Assembly (NCBI GenBank): GCA_035487355.1
Contig: DATHMF010000104.1
Location: 1-64,000, forward strand
DNA from: Terriglobales bacterium
GTDB taxonomy: Bacteria > Acidobacteriota > Terriglobia > Terriglobales > Acidobacteriaceae
Direction: 5' to 3'
DNA: 64,000 nt
The translations under genes and the position numbers were made by a program. Every line of letters starts with the position of its first letter. The stretch's first letter is position 1. Below the pieces are notes generated by a model, which worked only from the letters and a program-made list of their open reading frames with translations, had not been told where the DNA came from and did no database searches. This document shows positions 44,201-51,592 of this stretch, piece after piece.

Positions 44201-44959
44201 GACGCCCAACTGAAGGTGGACGACGCTCTAAAACAAGCCATAGAAGCGGCCGTGGCCAAAAGAAACGAGCTCCGCAACCAATTACCGGGCAGAACGGTTT
44301 CTTCTCAACAAGCTGCCACCGCCGACAACCGCACCCCTTCGAAAGCAAAGGCGGATAGCGAGATTCTTCACGCCGTGGAGAAGTGCTTCTGCGAGCTTCA
44401 GGGGCTGCTGGCAAATGTGCTCAATGCCTGCCTGAGCGACCTTCGAGGATATTGGCTGACGCACTGTTCGGAAGAAAAAGACGAGCTGGAGAAAGGCGAA
44501 AAGCAGGTCGTTGTCTATTGCCAGCCGGAAAAGACCGATGAGAAGGTACTGCAGATGCAGCGCCTGGAGGAGTTCGTGGCCCTGCGCTACATGGCATTTA
44601 TCCGCTGCGTGCTGGGGCACATCAAGCATTTGCTGATCCTGCTGGCTATTTTGTTCAGCCTGGCGCTGATCTCGCTGAATGTCTACGCCTTTGAGCCCCA
44701 CCAGTCCCTGGTTTGGTCATTTACCGCCATCTTTGCCGTCATTGGTGTCACGATCCTGATTGTCCTTATGCAGCTGCACAAGGACCCCATCCTGAGCCGC
44801 ATCACCGGCACCAAACCCAACGAGCTTGGGCTGGACTTCTATTACCGGGTCATCTCCTTTGGCGCTGTGCCGCTGCTTACCTTGTTGGCAACCCAGTTCC
44901 CGGCCATCGGGCACTATTTATCATCGTTCTTCCAACCTGGCCTGGAAGCGCTAAAATAG
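41261..44959 (+). CDS. Large membrane protein of unknown function (1232 aa)
   Basis: I do not recognise a family. Residues 1-35 look like a signal or anchor. Residues ~40-630 are probably periplasmic and include a stretch resembling the type I periplasmic-binding fold (EHYKYIGVIGSNVLDVLFLS, then CPDARLFVLNSDLMF). From ~636 seven hydrophobic segments follow (starting WHVITLLLCALAFLHIFILW) up to ~915, then a charged, probably cytoplasmic, domain (~920-1115) and three more helices at the C-terminus. It overlaps the patatin gene by ATGA and precedes a second patatin by 28 bp, so the products probably work together, perhaps as a sensor for or membrane partner of the lipases. Confidence 0.8.
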   Translation: MKRGAAAGSALGTAILALFLLRGSTTGPGVAAVNPTQMEHLAAAALAETQSSPKTWPEDGPWQASRRHFAGKRPEGECPLFMAQGEDPRDKQWCIPPQEQVRAMIAIVPDPVHSHMALVFDRSVEALQLAAQSMNYVIDDYWLPWPTGSDGSRPSTKDQNEKEAYPGLVMFRWNGAASEKIPSVLYVFLVADTSTAGINGTQFSNAVDYVQKVCMNPGQQESGCGNSGRIWIMGPTFSGSLESLRRLTAAKSSPDFTAYSGTVSSLCAIHNQHLFDQPALLEKSFSPACIQPDETSPPHLKFRSLVNDTETAVSKFVSLLQQSKNINCKGHAEIAILSEAATTYGTVGSSGMSRTDSETQRRTDPDDQPVSCELDSFSYPREISSLRNAYQKAVGQTSASGANNSGAAQNSLPFDLTDRQPNNSDEPPDFSMQQGPLSKEAVLMQIGLQLRREHYKYIGVIGSNVLDVLFLSNFLRNACPDARLFVLNSDLMFERQLDNVPYIGMLAVTTYPLVGRNSYWTSQDKTNQTNRRPALKYLPLADQYEEGQYNAALLVMKQVVPAPDPDKNSGLREFREPFVKSQADFDPKTTPLPLWLTAVGTGGYWPIQILTREPESGSTTPTQGLDPILEDVDFSAGWHVITLLLCALAFLHIFILWTASNLKSRFRDFALGCAAPGQRLFFINVASACLALALAMLAAPAWRFGLRAGFSVLAIVVVVPIAILGLLLICAWLNYVFHGIWQKAKEEKQAEAKLPFWSKNGLCAVVWVLAVAGAGLWLLLLADGPSHYGFFFAYRTVNLATGVSPFTPMLPLFAASYCWCVFEIWRLRFHDHVRPKLNITNGLPGARSENCIADSVYRYFLNPNYQIVFFLIFGVWLFFFNPFQPFWLFEHVAFSVLYGVLLCILVALTLSGGLRLVQIWSRLRKLLRELEWSPIRLAFSRLKEGSWSPIWESGGQDVEWTNMARSFEVIEQINSCGRDPDAQLKVDDALKQAIEAAVAKRNELRNQLPGRTVSSQQAATADNRTPSKAKADSEILHAVEKCFCELQGLLANVLNACLSDLRGYWLTHCSEEKDELEKGEKQVVVYCQPEKTDEKVLQMQRLEEFVALRYMAFIRCVLGHIKHLLILLAILFSLALISLNVYAFEPHQSLVWSFTAIFAVIGVTILIVLMQLHKDPILSRITGTKPNELGLDFYYRVISFGAVPLLTLLATQFPAIGHYLSSFFQPGLEALK

Positions 44960-44987
44960 CTGCAGCCGCGACGTTCAGCAGGACCGA

Positions 44988-45839
44988 ATGTTAGAGCAGG
45001 TAAAACATCTCGTCTTAGAGGGTGGCGGAATCAAGTGCACCTGGCAGGCCGGGTTCATCTCGGTCTTGAATGAAGAGAGCCGTATCAGGCCCGATTTCAT
45101 ATCTTCTGTGAGCGCCAGTTCGGCCATCGCATGCGCCATGATCACGGGCAGGCTGGAATGGGCGATAGAGTGTTTCAAAGCCTGTATAGCGAACAACAAG
45201 AAAAATATCTACCTATCGAACCTGTTCGGTGACCAGCCGGTCTTTCCTCATGCCGCCATTTATCGTGAAACGCTTATCCGCATCTTTGACCAGTCGGCAA
45301 TCGAGGCGCTGTATTCGGGGCCGGAGATTCACGTCCTGTTAACCAGGACGTCTTCATCGTTGCCCGGGTATCCGGGGATATTGGCCGGGCTGGCGATGTG
45401 TGCCCTGAAGGGCCAAGCCGAGAGCGAGTTCTACCGTGAACTCGAGGCGCGGGTGGGCTTCTCGAAGGAGTTCGTCTCCGTTAAAAAGTGCCGGACACCG
45501 GCAGAACTTGCCGACCTGGTGCTGGCCTCTTCCTGCACCCCACCGGTTACTCCCCTGTATTCACTCGATGGCCGCATCGCGTTAGACGGAGGCCTGGTCG
45601 AGAATGTTCCAGTGAGCGGGCTGCCGGAAGAGCCGGGCCCAACCCTGGTGTTGCTCGCCAGAAAAAGGAACCAGATGAACGGTCGTCCTGGTTTCGTTTA
45701 CGCCGGGCCCTCGCAATACGTGAATGTGGCGAGCTGGGACTATACCGACCCCGCCAAGATCGATTACCTCTATGCGCTGGGGAGAAGAGACGGATATAGC
45801 TTTTTAGGAAACATGGAATCTGGGAAGTTAATTAACTAG
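44988..45839 (+). CDS. Small patatin-like phospholipase
   Basis: A 283-residue soluble patatin-like protein. The oxyanion motif EGGGIKCTWQAGF is at residues 11-23. The nucleophile position is Ser42 in SSVSASSAIACAM, where the usual G-x-S-x-G glycines are replaced by Ser; the catalytic Asp200 is in RIALDGGLVENVP. The dyad is therefore intact but the elbow is unusual. AGCAGGACC precedes the ATG. As the last gene of the group it could supply a soluble lipase or a regulatory counterpart to the membrane patatin. No terminator hairpin was identified directly after it. Confidence 0.9.
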   Translation: MLEQVKHLVLEGGGIKCTWQAGFISVLNEESRIRPDFISSVSASSAIACAMITGRLEWAIECFKACIANNKKNIYLSNLFGDQPVFPHAAIYRETLIRIFDQSAIEALYSGPEIHVLLTRTSSSLPGYPGILAGLAMCALKGQAESEFYRELEARVGFSKEFVSVKKCRTPAELADLVLASSCTPPVTPLYSLDGRIALDGGLVENVPVSGLPEEPGPTLVLLARKRNQMNGRPGFVYAGPSQYVNVASWDYTDPAKIDYLYALGRRDGYSFLGNMESGKLIN

Positions 45840-45879
45840 ATTGGATTACTGTTTAGTTATCTTCATGCCCTCGGCTTCT

Positions 45880-46415
45880 CGTGCAAAAAGCCAGCTCCCC
45901 TACCCCACTTGCTGGATATTGTTTAGGGTGACTGAAACAGCGTGATCGCCGCGTATTTATTGGGGAAGGTTGTTGTCGCGGCGAAGACTAGCTGAGGTAG
46001 TCTGTGGTGTTTACTGAATGTGTATCATTCGTGCTGTTTTTGAAGTATTGGAGACCTGCTCTATTTGGCAAGTGCCGCTCTTCCAGGGCTCACGATCTTT
46101 TTCCAGCTTACCCAGCGCTTCCGCGGTCGGCTAACCTCTGGCCGCGCCTTCCCCACCCCAACACACGCGGCGCGTGTTGGGGACCCCGGCTCCGGCGCTG
46201 GGAGCAGCACAGAAACAGATACAGCAAGACTTAAAAAGCTTAGGCACCTGGGTAAAGGCTTTGCAAATTTTCAAAGACCGTAAGGGGCCCGACTCGCTCT
46301 CGGTTCGCAGCGCTCTCCAAAGCTCACCGTGCCCCGCATTCTGGATGCTGGACACACTTCCAAGGACAATGGTAATCCTCGTTTCTGCGGGAACCAAGAC
46401 TTTGATACCACAATG
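45880..46415. repeat. Dispersed compound repeat, copy C (diverged, interrupted)
   Basis: Diverged copy: CCCCACTTGCTGG and TTTATTGGGGAA (45900-45970) match the left unit of copies A and B, while GCAAATTTTCAAAGACCGTA (about 46262), CCCCGCATTCTGGATGCTGG and GTTTCTGCGGGAACCAAGAC, then TTTGATACCA, match the right unit. About 290 bp separate the units, containing the inverted repeat CCCCAACAC-N9-GTGTTGGGG (46156-46182). The gap 45840-46476 contains no accepted gene. Confidence 0.65.
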
Positions 46416-46476
46416 GGACCATGTGGCGGGTCATACGGAATGGGCTTCGAATCCGCCCGGGGAGATCTACCATTGG

Positions 46477-47013
46477 TCACAGTAAAACATTGATTGCGGC
46501 GAGAAAGGCAATTGCGTGAGATAACAGGGATCCCTGCCAGGAGCGCGATTTTGCCGCCACAGGAGCTGCTTCGCCGGGCACGGTTACGCTCTGGAGCACG
46601 CGTGCACGCGCAGCAGTTATCTCTTCAGGCGTGCAGTGCAGCAGTGTAGAACAGTCGCGATCAGAATAACCTTCGAGCACCGAGATCACAAAAACAAAGC
46701 GTTCAAATGGCGGCAGTTGAATGACCGCAGCGATCAAGGCATCTGCGTTGCACTGTGCTTCCACTGCCGGGTGGACCGGCGACGAGCTCCCGGTTTGGTT
46801 CGGCGCGGGTGCAATCATTTGGACCGCATTCCTGATAATGGTGCGCGTGCTCCACGAGCGCGCCCAATGCCTGAAGGCTGAGTTATCAGCAATGCAATCT
46901 TCAAGACCGTTGACCACGCACTGCATGGCCGCGTTTTGATCTCCGGTGAGGAGAAATGCAAGCAGGTATAAATAACTTATGTCTTCGGTCAAGACCTTAC
47001 GGAGGTTGTTCAT
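46477..47013 (-). CDS. Degenerate sigma-70-like protein with hydrophobic tail
   Basis: A 178-residue protein related to ECF-type sigma factors. Residues ~5-75 are a weak region 2 equivalent (DISYLYLLAFLLTGDQNAAM; FRHWARSWSTRTIIRNAVQM), and ~100-150 look like region 4 with its helix-turn-helix (LPPFERFVFVISVLEGYSDR, then DCSTLLHCTPEEITAARARV). The end is hydrophobic (LLSHAIAFLAAINVLL), unusual for a sigma factor and suggesting membrane association. The start at 47013 is chosen over 47049 because it begins MNNLRKVLTEDISYL. A copy of the 31-bp locus motif lies 54 bp upstream. It may be a regulator or anti-activator rather than a working sigma factor. Confidence 0.65.
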   Translation of the reverse strand: MNNLRKVLTEDISYLYLLAFLLTGDQNAAMQCVVNGLEDCIADNSAFRHWARSWSTRTIIRNAVQMIAPAPNQTGSSSPVHPAVEAQCNADALIAAVIQLPPFERFVFVISVLEGYSDRDCSTLLHCTPEEITAARARVLQSVTVPGEAAPVAAKSRSWQGSLLSHAIAFLAAINVLL

Positions 47014-47067
47014 GTTGTATATTCCGTTTTCTCGGCCAGATGTAATCACGAAGTTTGCGTCTTAGAA

Positions 47068-47098
47068 GTAAAGTGGGGGAAGCCGGTCAGTTATCTCA
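47068..47098 (-). promoter_or_regulatory. 31-bp locus motif, site 1
   Basis: On the minus strand it starts TGAGATAACT and ends CCCCCACTTTAC. It aligns without gaps to sites 2 and 3; 18 of 31 positions are the same in all three by my count, including T-G-x-G-A-T-A at the start and C-C-C-C-A-C-T-T-T-x-C at the end. An A-rich GAAAAAC lies about 17 bases further upstream. It ends 54 bp before the sigma-like gene. Confidence 0.6.
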
Positions 47099-47207
47099 CG
47101 CATAAGAAGGTTTTTCTTAGCCACAAAAATCCTCTTCTGCTATCGAGGCCATCTATTTCACTTGTGCTGGTTTTTGCGGAAGAAGGCTGGGGATCCGGCT
47201 GCTGCAG

Positions 47208-47516
47208 TCAGGGTAGCCAGCCGCTGCGATAGACAATCCACCAACTTAGAATTGCGATGGGAAGGGTGGCGAGCAATCCCCAAATGAGCGGGAGATAAAT
47301 ATCCGCCAGAACGCTGAGGATCAGGAAGATCATCCAGAATAATTTAGTCTGCATGGTTCGGAGTGCTTGCCCAAAATCAGTTGAGCTACTCCGCCATTCT
47401 ACCTTGGGTTCGGTAGATGTTTGCAAAATGAGGAGTAAATGGGGAAAGGGTTCAGGGTCTTTTGGAGGGAAGAAAGGCCCCTTCCCGTGGTCTTCCTTCC
47501 CTCTTTCAGCACCCAA
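47208..47516 (-). CDS. Small membrane protein
   Basis: The reliable part is the C-terminal ~48 residues: TKLFWMIFLILSVLADIYLP and GLLATLPIAILSWWIVY form two probable membrane helices, ending RSGWLP. The start is uncertain: the long form uses TTG at 47516, just 13 bp after locus motif site 2, and includes the plausible coding stretch KVEWRSSSTDFGQALRTMQ; the short form starts at ATG 47354. No good ribosome-binding site was found for either. No family is recognised. Its place between sigma-like and TPR genes, and the motif upstream, link it to the CHAT/sigma locus. Confidence 0.5.
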   Translation of the reverse strand: MGAERGKEDHGKGPFFPPKDPEPFPHLLLILQTSTEPKVEWRSSSTDFGQALRTMQTKLFWMIFLILSVLADIYLPLIWGLLATLPIAILSWWIVYRSGWLP

Positions 47517-47529
47517 CGGCGCCTACTGT

Positions 47530-47560
47530 GTAAAGTGGGGAAAAGCACGGAACTATCTCA
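47530..47560 (-). promoter_or_regulatory. 31-bp locus motif, site 2
   Basis: Minus-strand sequence begins TGAGATAGTTCC and ends TTTTCCCCACTTTAC. It is nearly the same as site 3 (GCTTTTCCCCACTTT shared) and is preceded by the A-rich GAAAAAATC, as is site 3. It lies upstream of the small membrane protein. The rest of the gap 47517-47796 has no accepted gene. Confidence 0.65.
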
Positions 47561-47796
47561 TCCTATTCCTGATTTTTTCGGGTGGCTGCCGCAAAAAAAA
47601 TCTGATTGCTTCTGTACCGCAGAGCCCTTCTCACGGAACTATGTTGGGTAAACCTGGCGTCTGTTGCCCGTCAAAGGCGCCGGTAGTCGGGATGCCCGGG
47701 ACCGATGATGCGTGTGGCACCGTTCTGATCAGGGATCTTGATATCGCCGTTAGGTAGAAGAGTGAAAAAAGTAAAAGGCACCTGGCTTACTCCTGA

Positions 47797-50700
47797 TCAG
47801 CGCGCGCTGGAGGACGTTTTGAGTTTTTCGGCGCGATCAAAATCCTGTTGGGCGCGGTCGTCTTGCTTGAGGGCTTTATATGCCAATCCACGGTTGTAGT
47901 AGGCATCCGCGTCAATAGGGTGCAAGCCAATGAACTGATCGAAATCCTGAATCGCGTTCTGGTATTGCTTCAGATCGAGATAAGCGACACCACGGCTGAA
48001 ATACAAGGCCTCATCAGCACCTAGCAAGCGAAGGGCTTGATCGTAATCCTGAATGGCCTGCTGGTATTGTTTGAGCTTATGGTAAGCTGCGCCACGACCG
48101 CTGTAAAAGGTGTACCACTGATTAGGGTCCAGACGAATGGCTTGGTCGTAATCCTCGATGGCGCGCTTGTATTCGCCAAGAGCGCGGTACACATCGCCAC
48201 GGTCGCAGTACAAAGCACCCCACGTTGGCTCTGAGCGAATGGCCCGGTTGTAGTCCTTGATAGCTTGTTGATATCGTTTGAGAGACAAGTAGACTGAGCC
48301 ACGTCCAGCGTAAGCCTCATAGTTATCGGGATCTAAGCGAATGATCTGATCATAATCTGCAATGGCACGCTCATACTGTCCAAGAGATGAGTAAGTCTCG
48401 GCGCGTTTGCTGTAGGCCTCTTCAGGCTGCGGTCCAAGCAACCGAATGGCTTTGCCGTACTCGGGAATGGCGTGCGCATCCTCTCCAAACTCACGGTAAG
48501 CATCGCCACGGGCCATGTAGACATCGGACGCATCCTCTGGACTTAAGCGAATGGCCTCGGCGAAGTCCCGAAAGGCCCGCTTCTTTTGCCCGAGATCAAC
48601 GTAGACCTGGCCACGGGCCACGTGGCCATTCTCTGGATCTAAACGAATAGCCTCATCGTAGTCTTGAATCGCAAGCTTAGGTTGTTCCAATAGGTAATAT
48701 AGGTTGGCGCGCTCACGGTAGTATTCTGTGACATCAGGTCGCAAGCGGATGGCCTGGCTGTAATCTTGAATGGCACGGTCGTATTGTCTGAGAGTGTGGT
48801 AAGTCTCGGCACGGCTCGCATAGGCCTCAGCGTAGTTGGGGTATGAGCGAATCGTCTGGTCCAGGCTTGCGATCCTCTTTTCAGCGGAGAGCAGCCTGCT
48901 TTCTTGAACCGCCTTGGCGGCATCGGCATCGGCATCGGCTCCAGATACTGTCTTGGCGTCGCAATCGTCGCATTTTTGCGTCGTCAGTGGCGGATGGAAT
49001 TCGCGCAGAAGAATTCTGTAACCGCCGGTTTTCTTGGAATAACTCCTGCGCATGTAATAGATCTTGTCTCCGTTTACAAAAATCTCGGCATCGCTGTCGG
49101 GAAGATCGATATCCCAAACGTTCCAGAGGCCGGATTCGGAAGGGTTTTCCGCGTATGCCAAATGGTCTTGGGGATGGCTCCCCGCTCCCGGGTCGTAGCG
49201 CCTTAGATAGCCTTCTTTGTAGGCAAGCATGCTCAATTCAACGCCTGGGCCATTGGGCTGGCTTTGATGTTTGACCTTCCCCGTGGTCGCGTCAAGCAGT
49301 ACGGTGAGACTATCTACACCCAAAAGCGCGAGTTCGTTGAGCGCAGCATTGAAAGTAATTTCTATGACCACACTTCCGTCGCCAACAGGCATTTCATCGG
49401 GGTCGCTTGCCTCTCCGGTTGCATATCTCCAAAGCTGCTTTCCTTCTGCGCTGAGCATGTAGACGGTATCGGCGGCGACCACAACCATCCTGTGATCGGG
49501 CAAGATCAGAGGAGGGATTCGCTCGGGAACGTCCGCTGAGTGGGTGGACCGAAGATCCAGCTCGCCGGGCAGCAGTTCCAGCTTGGGTATCACCTTGTGT
49601 CGAGTCGGGTTAAAACGTCGCTGGGCGTGGGCATGTTGTTTGAGCTCCTTGTACGCCAGCTCGCGACTATGGTTGGCGTTGGTGTTATCGGGATCCAGGA
49701 GAATGACCTGATCGTAATCCGCAATGGCGCGCTCATATTGTCCAAGATCAAAGTATGTCTCGGCACGTTTGGTGTAGGCCTCAGGAGCGGCCTCGTAATT
49801 TGAGAAAGCCAGCCGAATAGCCTTGCCGTAGTCCGGAATGGCACGCGTATCTTGTCCAAGATCGCGGTACGTGTCGCCTCGGGCGATGTAGCTTTTAAAG
49901 GCGCCTTCTGGAGCCACGCGAATCGGCTCGGTGTAGTCGTGGATGGCACGCTCATATTGCTTGAGGCGCCGGTAGGCCTCGCCGCGGCGGAAATAAGCCT
50001 CATGGTAATTTGGGGCTAAACGAATGGCTTGATCGTAATCCTGGATGGCATGGTCATATTGATCGAGATCATAGTAAACTTGGCCACGCTCGTAGTAGGC
50101 CTCGGCTACATCGGGGTTGTGTTGAATGACCTGATCAAGGCTTGCGATTGCTTCCTGATATTTCCCCTGTGCGCGCAGGAAGTCACCATTGTCAACCGCT
50201 CTTTGGATATCGGTTAATCGCCGCGGCGGGGTGTTCACTCGATTCAAGGGCGGATGGAGTTCCCGCAGCAGAATTCTGTAGCGCCCCGTCTTCCTGGAGT
50301 AGATCCTCTCGATGCAATAAATCTTATCGCCATTTACAAAAATCTCGGGATCATCGGGGGTTTCGACCGCCCATTCGCCATCTTCTTCGCGATACGACAG
50401 GTCGCCCGAACCGAACCCATTGTTATCACGCCATAAAAAGCCCTTACCGTAGGCAATTACACCTAAGTCCTCGCCCGGACCCATTTCTTCATTTACCCAC
50501 TTGAGCTTACCCGTGGCCGCATCGAGCCGTACGCTTAGGTTATCTTCGCAGACAAGCGCGAGTTCATTGCGAGCGGGTTGGAAGGCGATTTCCCTGACCG
50601 CAATTCCTGCTCCAAATCCCTCGTCATATACTTCTTCCGGGTCCTTTCCATCCCCGGTTGCATACTTCCAGAGCTGTTTTCCTTGTTTGCTCAGCATATA

Positions 50701-50925
50701 GACGCTATCGGCGGCAACCACCACCATCCTGCCATCGGGCAAGAACAGCGGAGGGACCCGTTGGGGAGTGCCTCGCCAGCGCTCCCTCGAATGAGTGGAA
50801 CGAAGATCCAGCTCGCCGGGCAGCAGTTCGAATTTAGGCGTTATCTTGTGTCGCGGCGCGCTGAACACGCAAATTGTGAGACAGATCACGGAGAGAGCGA
50901 TTAGCGCGGGTTTCATGAAATTCAT
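47797..50925 (-). CDS. Secreted propeller-like/TPR protein with internal duplication
   Basis: A 1042-residue protein with a signal peptide (residues ~5-23). It is built from two copies of one module: a beta-rich PQQ/WD-like part starting LLPGELDLRSTHS at residue ~34 and again at ~448, each with a conserved MVVVAAD-VYMLS--GKQLW-YATG block and an EIFVNGDKIY block, followed by TPR repeats (about five in the first copy, about eleven in the second; consensus YDRAIQDYDQAIRLDP). The last repeat ends RAQQDFDRAEKLKTSSSAR, like the ends of the two TPR proteins upstream. It probably acts as a periplasmic binding scaffold. It lies 14 bp downstream of the next TPR gene and is the last gene of that operon. 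Confidence 0.85.
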   Translation of the reverse strand: MNFMKPALIALSVICLTICVFSAPRHKITPKFELLPGELDLRSTHSRERWRGTPQRVPPLFLPDGRMVVVAADSVYMLSKQGKQLWKYATGDGKDPEEVYDEGFGAGIAVREIAFQPARNELALVCEDNLSVRLDAATGKLKWVNEEMGPGEDLGVIAYGKGFLWRDNNGFGSGDLSYREEDGEWAVETPDDPEIFVNGDKIYCIERIYSRKTGRYRILLRELHPPLNRVNTPPRRLTDIQRAVDNGDFLRAQGKYQEAIASLDQVIQHNPDVAEAYYERGQVYYDLDQYDHAIQDYDQAIRLAPNYHEAYFRRGEAYRRLKQYERAIHDYTEPIRVAPEGAFKSYIARGDTYRDLGQDTRAIPDYGKAIRLAFSNYEAAPEAYTKRAETYFDLGQYERAIADYDQVILLDPDNTNANHSRELAYKELKQHAHAQRRFNPTRHKVIPKLELLPGELDLRSTHSADVPERIPPLILPDHRMVVVAADTVYMLSAEGKQLWRYATGEASDPDEMPVGDGSVVIEITFNAALNELALLGVDSLTVLLDATTGKVKHQSQPNGPGVELSMLAYKEGYLRRYDPGAGSHPQDHLAYAENPSESGLWNVWDIDLPDSDAEIFVNGDKIYYMRRSYSKKTGGYRILLREFHPPLTTQKCDDCDAKTVSGADADADAAKAVQESRLLSAEKRIASLDQTIRSYPNYAEAYASRAETYHTLRQYDRAIQDYSQAIRLRPDVTEYYRERANLYYLLEQPKLAIQDYDEAIRLDPENGHVARGQVYVDLGQKKRAFRDFAEAIRLSPEDASDVYMARGDAYREFGEDAHAIPEYGKAIRLLGPQPEEAYSKRAETYSSLGQYERAIADYDQIIRLDPDNYEAYAGRGSVYLSLKRYQQAIKDYNRAIRSEPTWGALYCDRGDVYRALGEYKRAIEDYDQAIRLDPNQWYTFYSGRGAAYHKLKQYQQAIQDYDQALRLLGADEALYFSRGVAYLDLKQYQNAIQDFDQFIGLHPIDADAYYNRGLAYKALKQDDRAQQDFDRAEKLKTSSSAR

Positions 50926-50939
50926 GGCTACTCGAATCC

Positions 50940-51560
50940 TTACCGCGGCGGGTCGCCGGATTCCTCGAGTTTTTTGGCGTGATCAAAATCCCGTTGCGCC
51001 CGGACATCTTGTTTGAGTTCTTGATAGGCCAGCCCGCGGTTATAGAAAAGTTGAGTGTGATAGGGCTCCAAGCGGACAGCCTGATCAAAATCCTGGATGG
51101 CTTGCTCGTATTGCCGCAGAATATTGTGGGCGAGGCCGCGGTTGAAATAGGCCTCCGCATTTCTTGGATCCAAGCGGATGACCTGGCTGAAATCTTTGAT
51201 GGCTGCGTCAGATTGGTTGAGCGCCTTGTAGGTCAACCCACGGTTGTAATAGAAAATAGATTCATTCGAGTTTAAGCAAATGGCGTCATCATAATCCTGA
51301 AGTGCGCGTTCATATTGATTCAGATAGTAATAAGCCAGGCCGCGATCGTACAAGACCATAGGATCATTGGGGCTCAGGTCAATCGCCCGATTAAAACGTG
51401 TAATCGCCTCCTGAAATTTTCCTGCCTCTGCCAATTGGATACCTTTATTGCTTTCGTGCGAGGCCTGGGTAGTCGCTCTGGAACCTATCAGTGCGATCAG
51501 CCTTGTGAAGGCAGCAAGAATGAAAAACACGGACACCAAGACATACAACACCTGATCCAT
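50940..51560 (-). CDS. Membrane-anchored TPR protein
   Basis: A 206-residue protein with an N-terminal membrane helix (LYVLVSVFFILAAFTRLIAL, residues ~5-24) and five TPR units from residue ~38 on (YDRGLAYYYLNQYERALQDY; YNRGLTYKALNQSDAAIKDF; FNRGLAHNILRQYEQAIQDF; YNRGLAYQELKQDVRAQRDF). TPR units bind other proteins. The C-terminal unit and tail match those of the two neighbouring TPR proteins, so the three arose by duplication. It is 32 bp downstream of the first TPR gene and 14 bp upstream of the propeller-TPR gene, consistent with one transcript. Confidence 0.85.
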   Translation of the reverse strand: MDQVLYVLVSVFFILAAFTRLIALIGSRATTQASHESNKGIQLAEAGKFQEAITRFNRAIDLSPNDPMVLYDRGLAYYYLNQYERALQDYDDAICLNSNESIFYYNRGLTYKALNQSDAAIKDFSQVIRLDPRNAEAYFNRGLAHNILRQYEQAIQDFDQAVRLEPYHTQLFYNRGLAYQELKQDVRAQRDFDHAKKLEESGDPPR

Positions 51561-51592
51561 GCTTTCAACCCTCCTTTTTGCTGATGTGATCC

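Noticed and set aside
47353..47757. 134-codon plus-strand ORF
   Set aside because: Runs across the small membrane protein and motif site 2 in antisense; no homology signal or ribosome-binding site.
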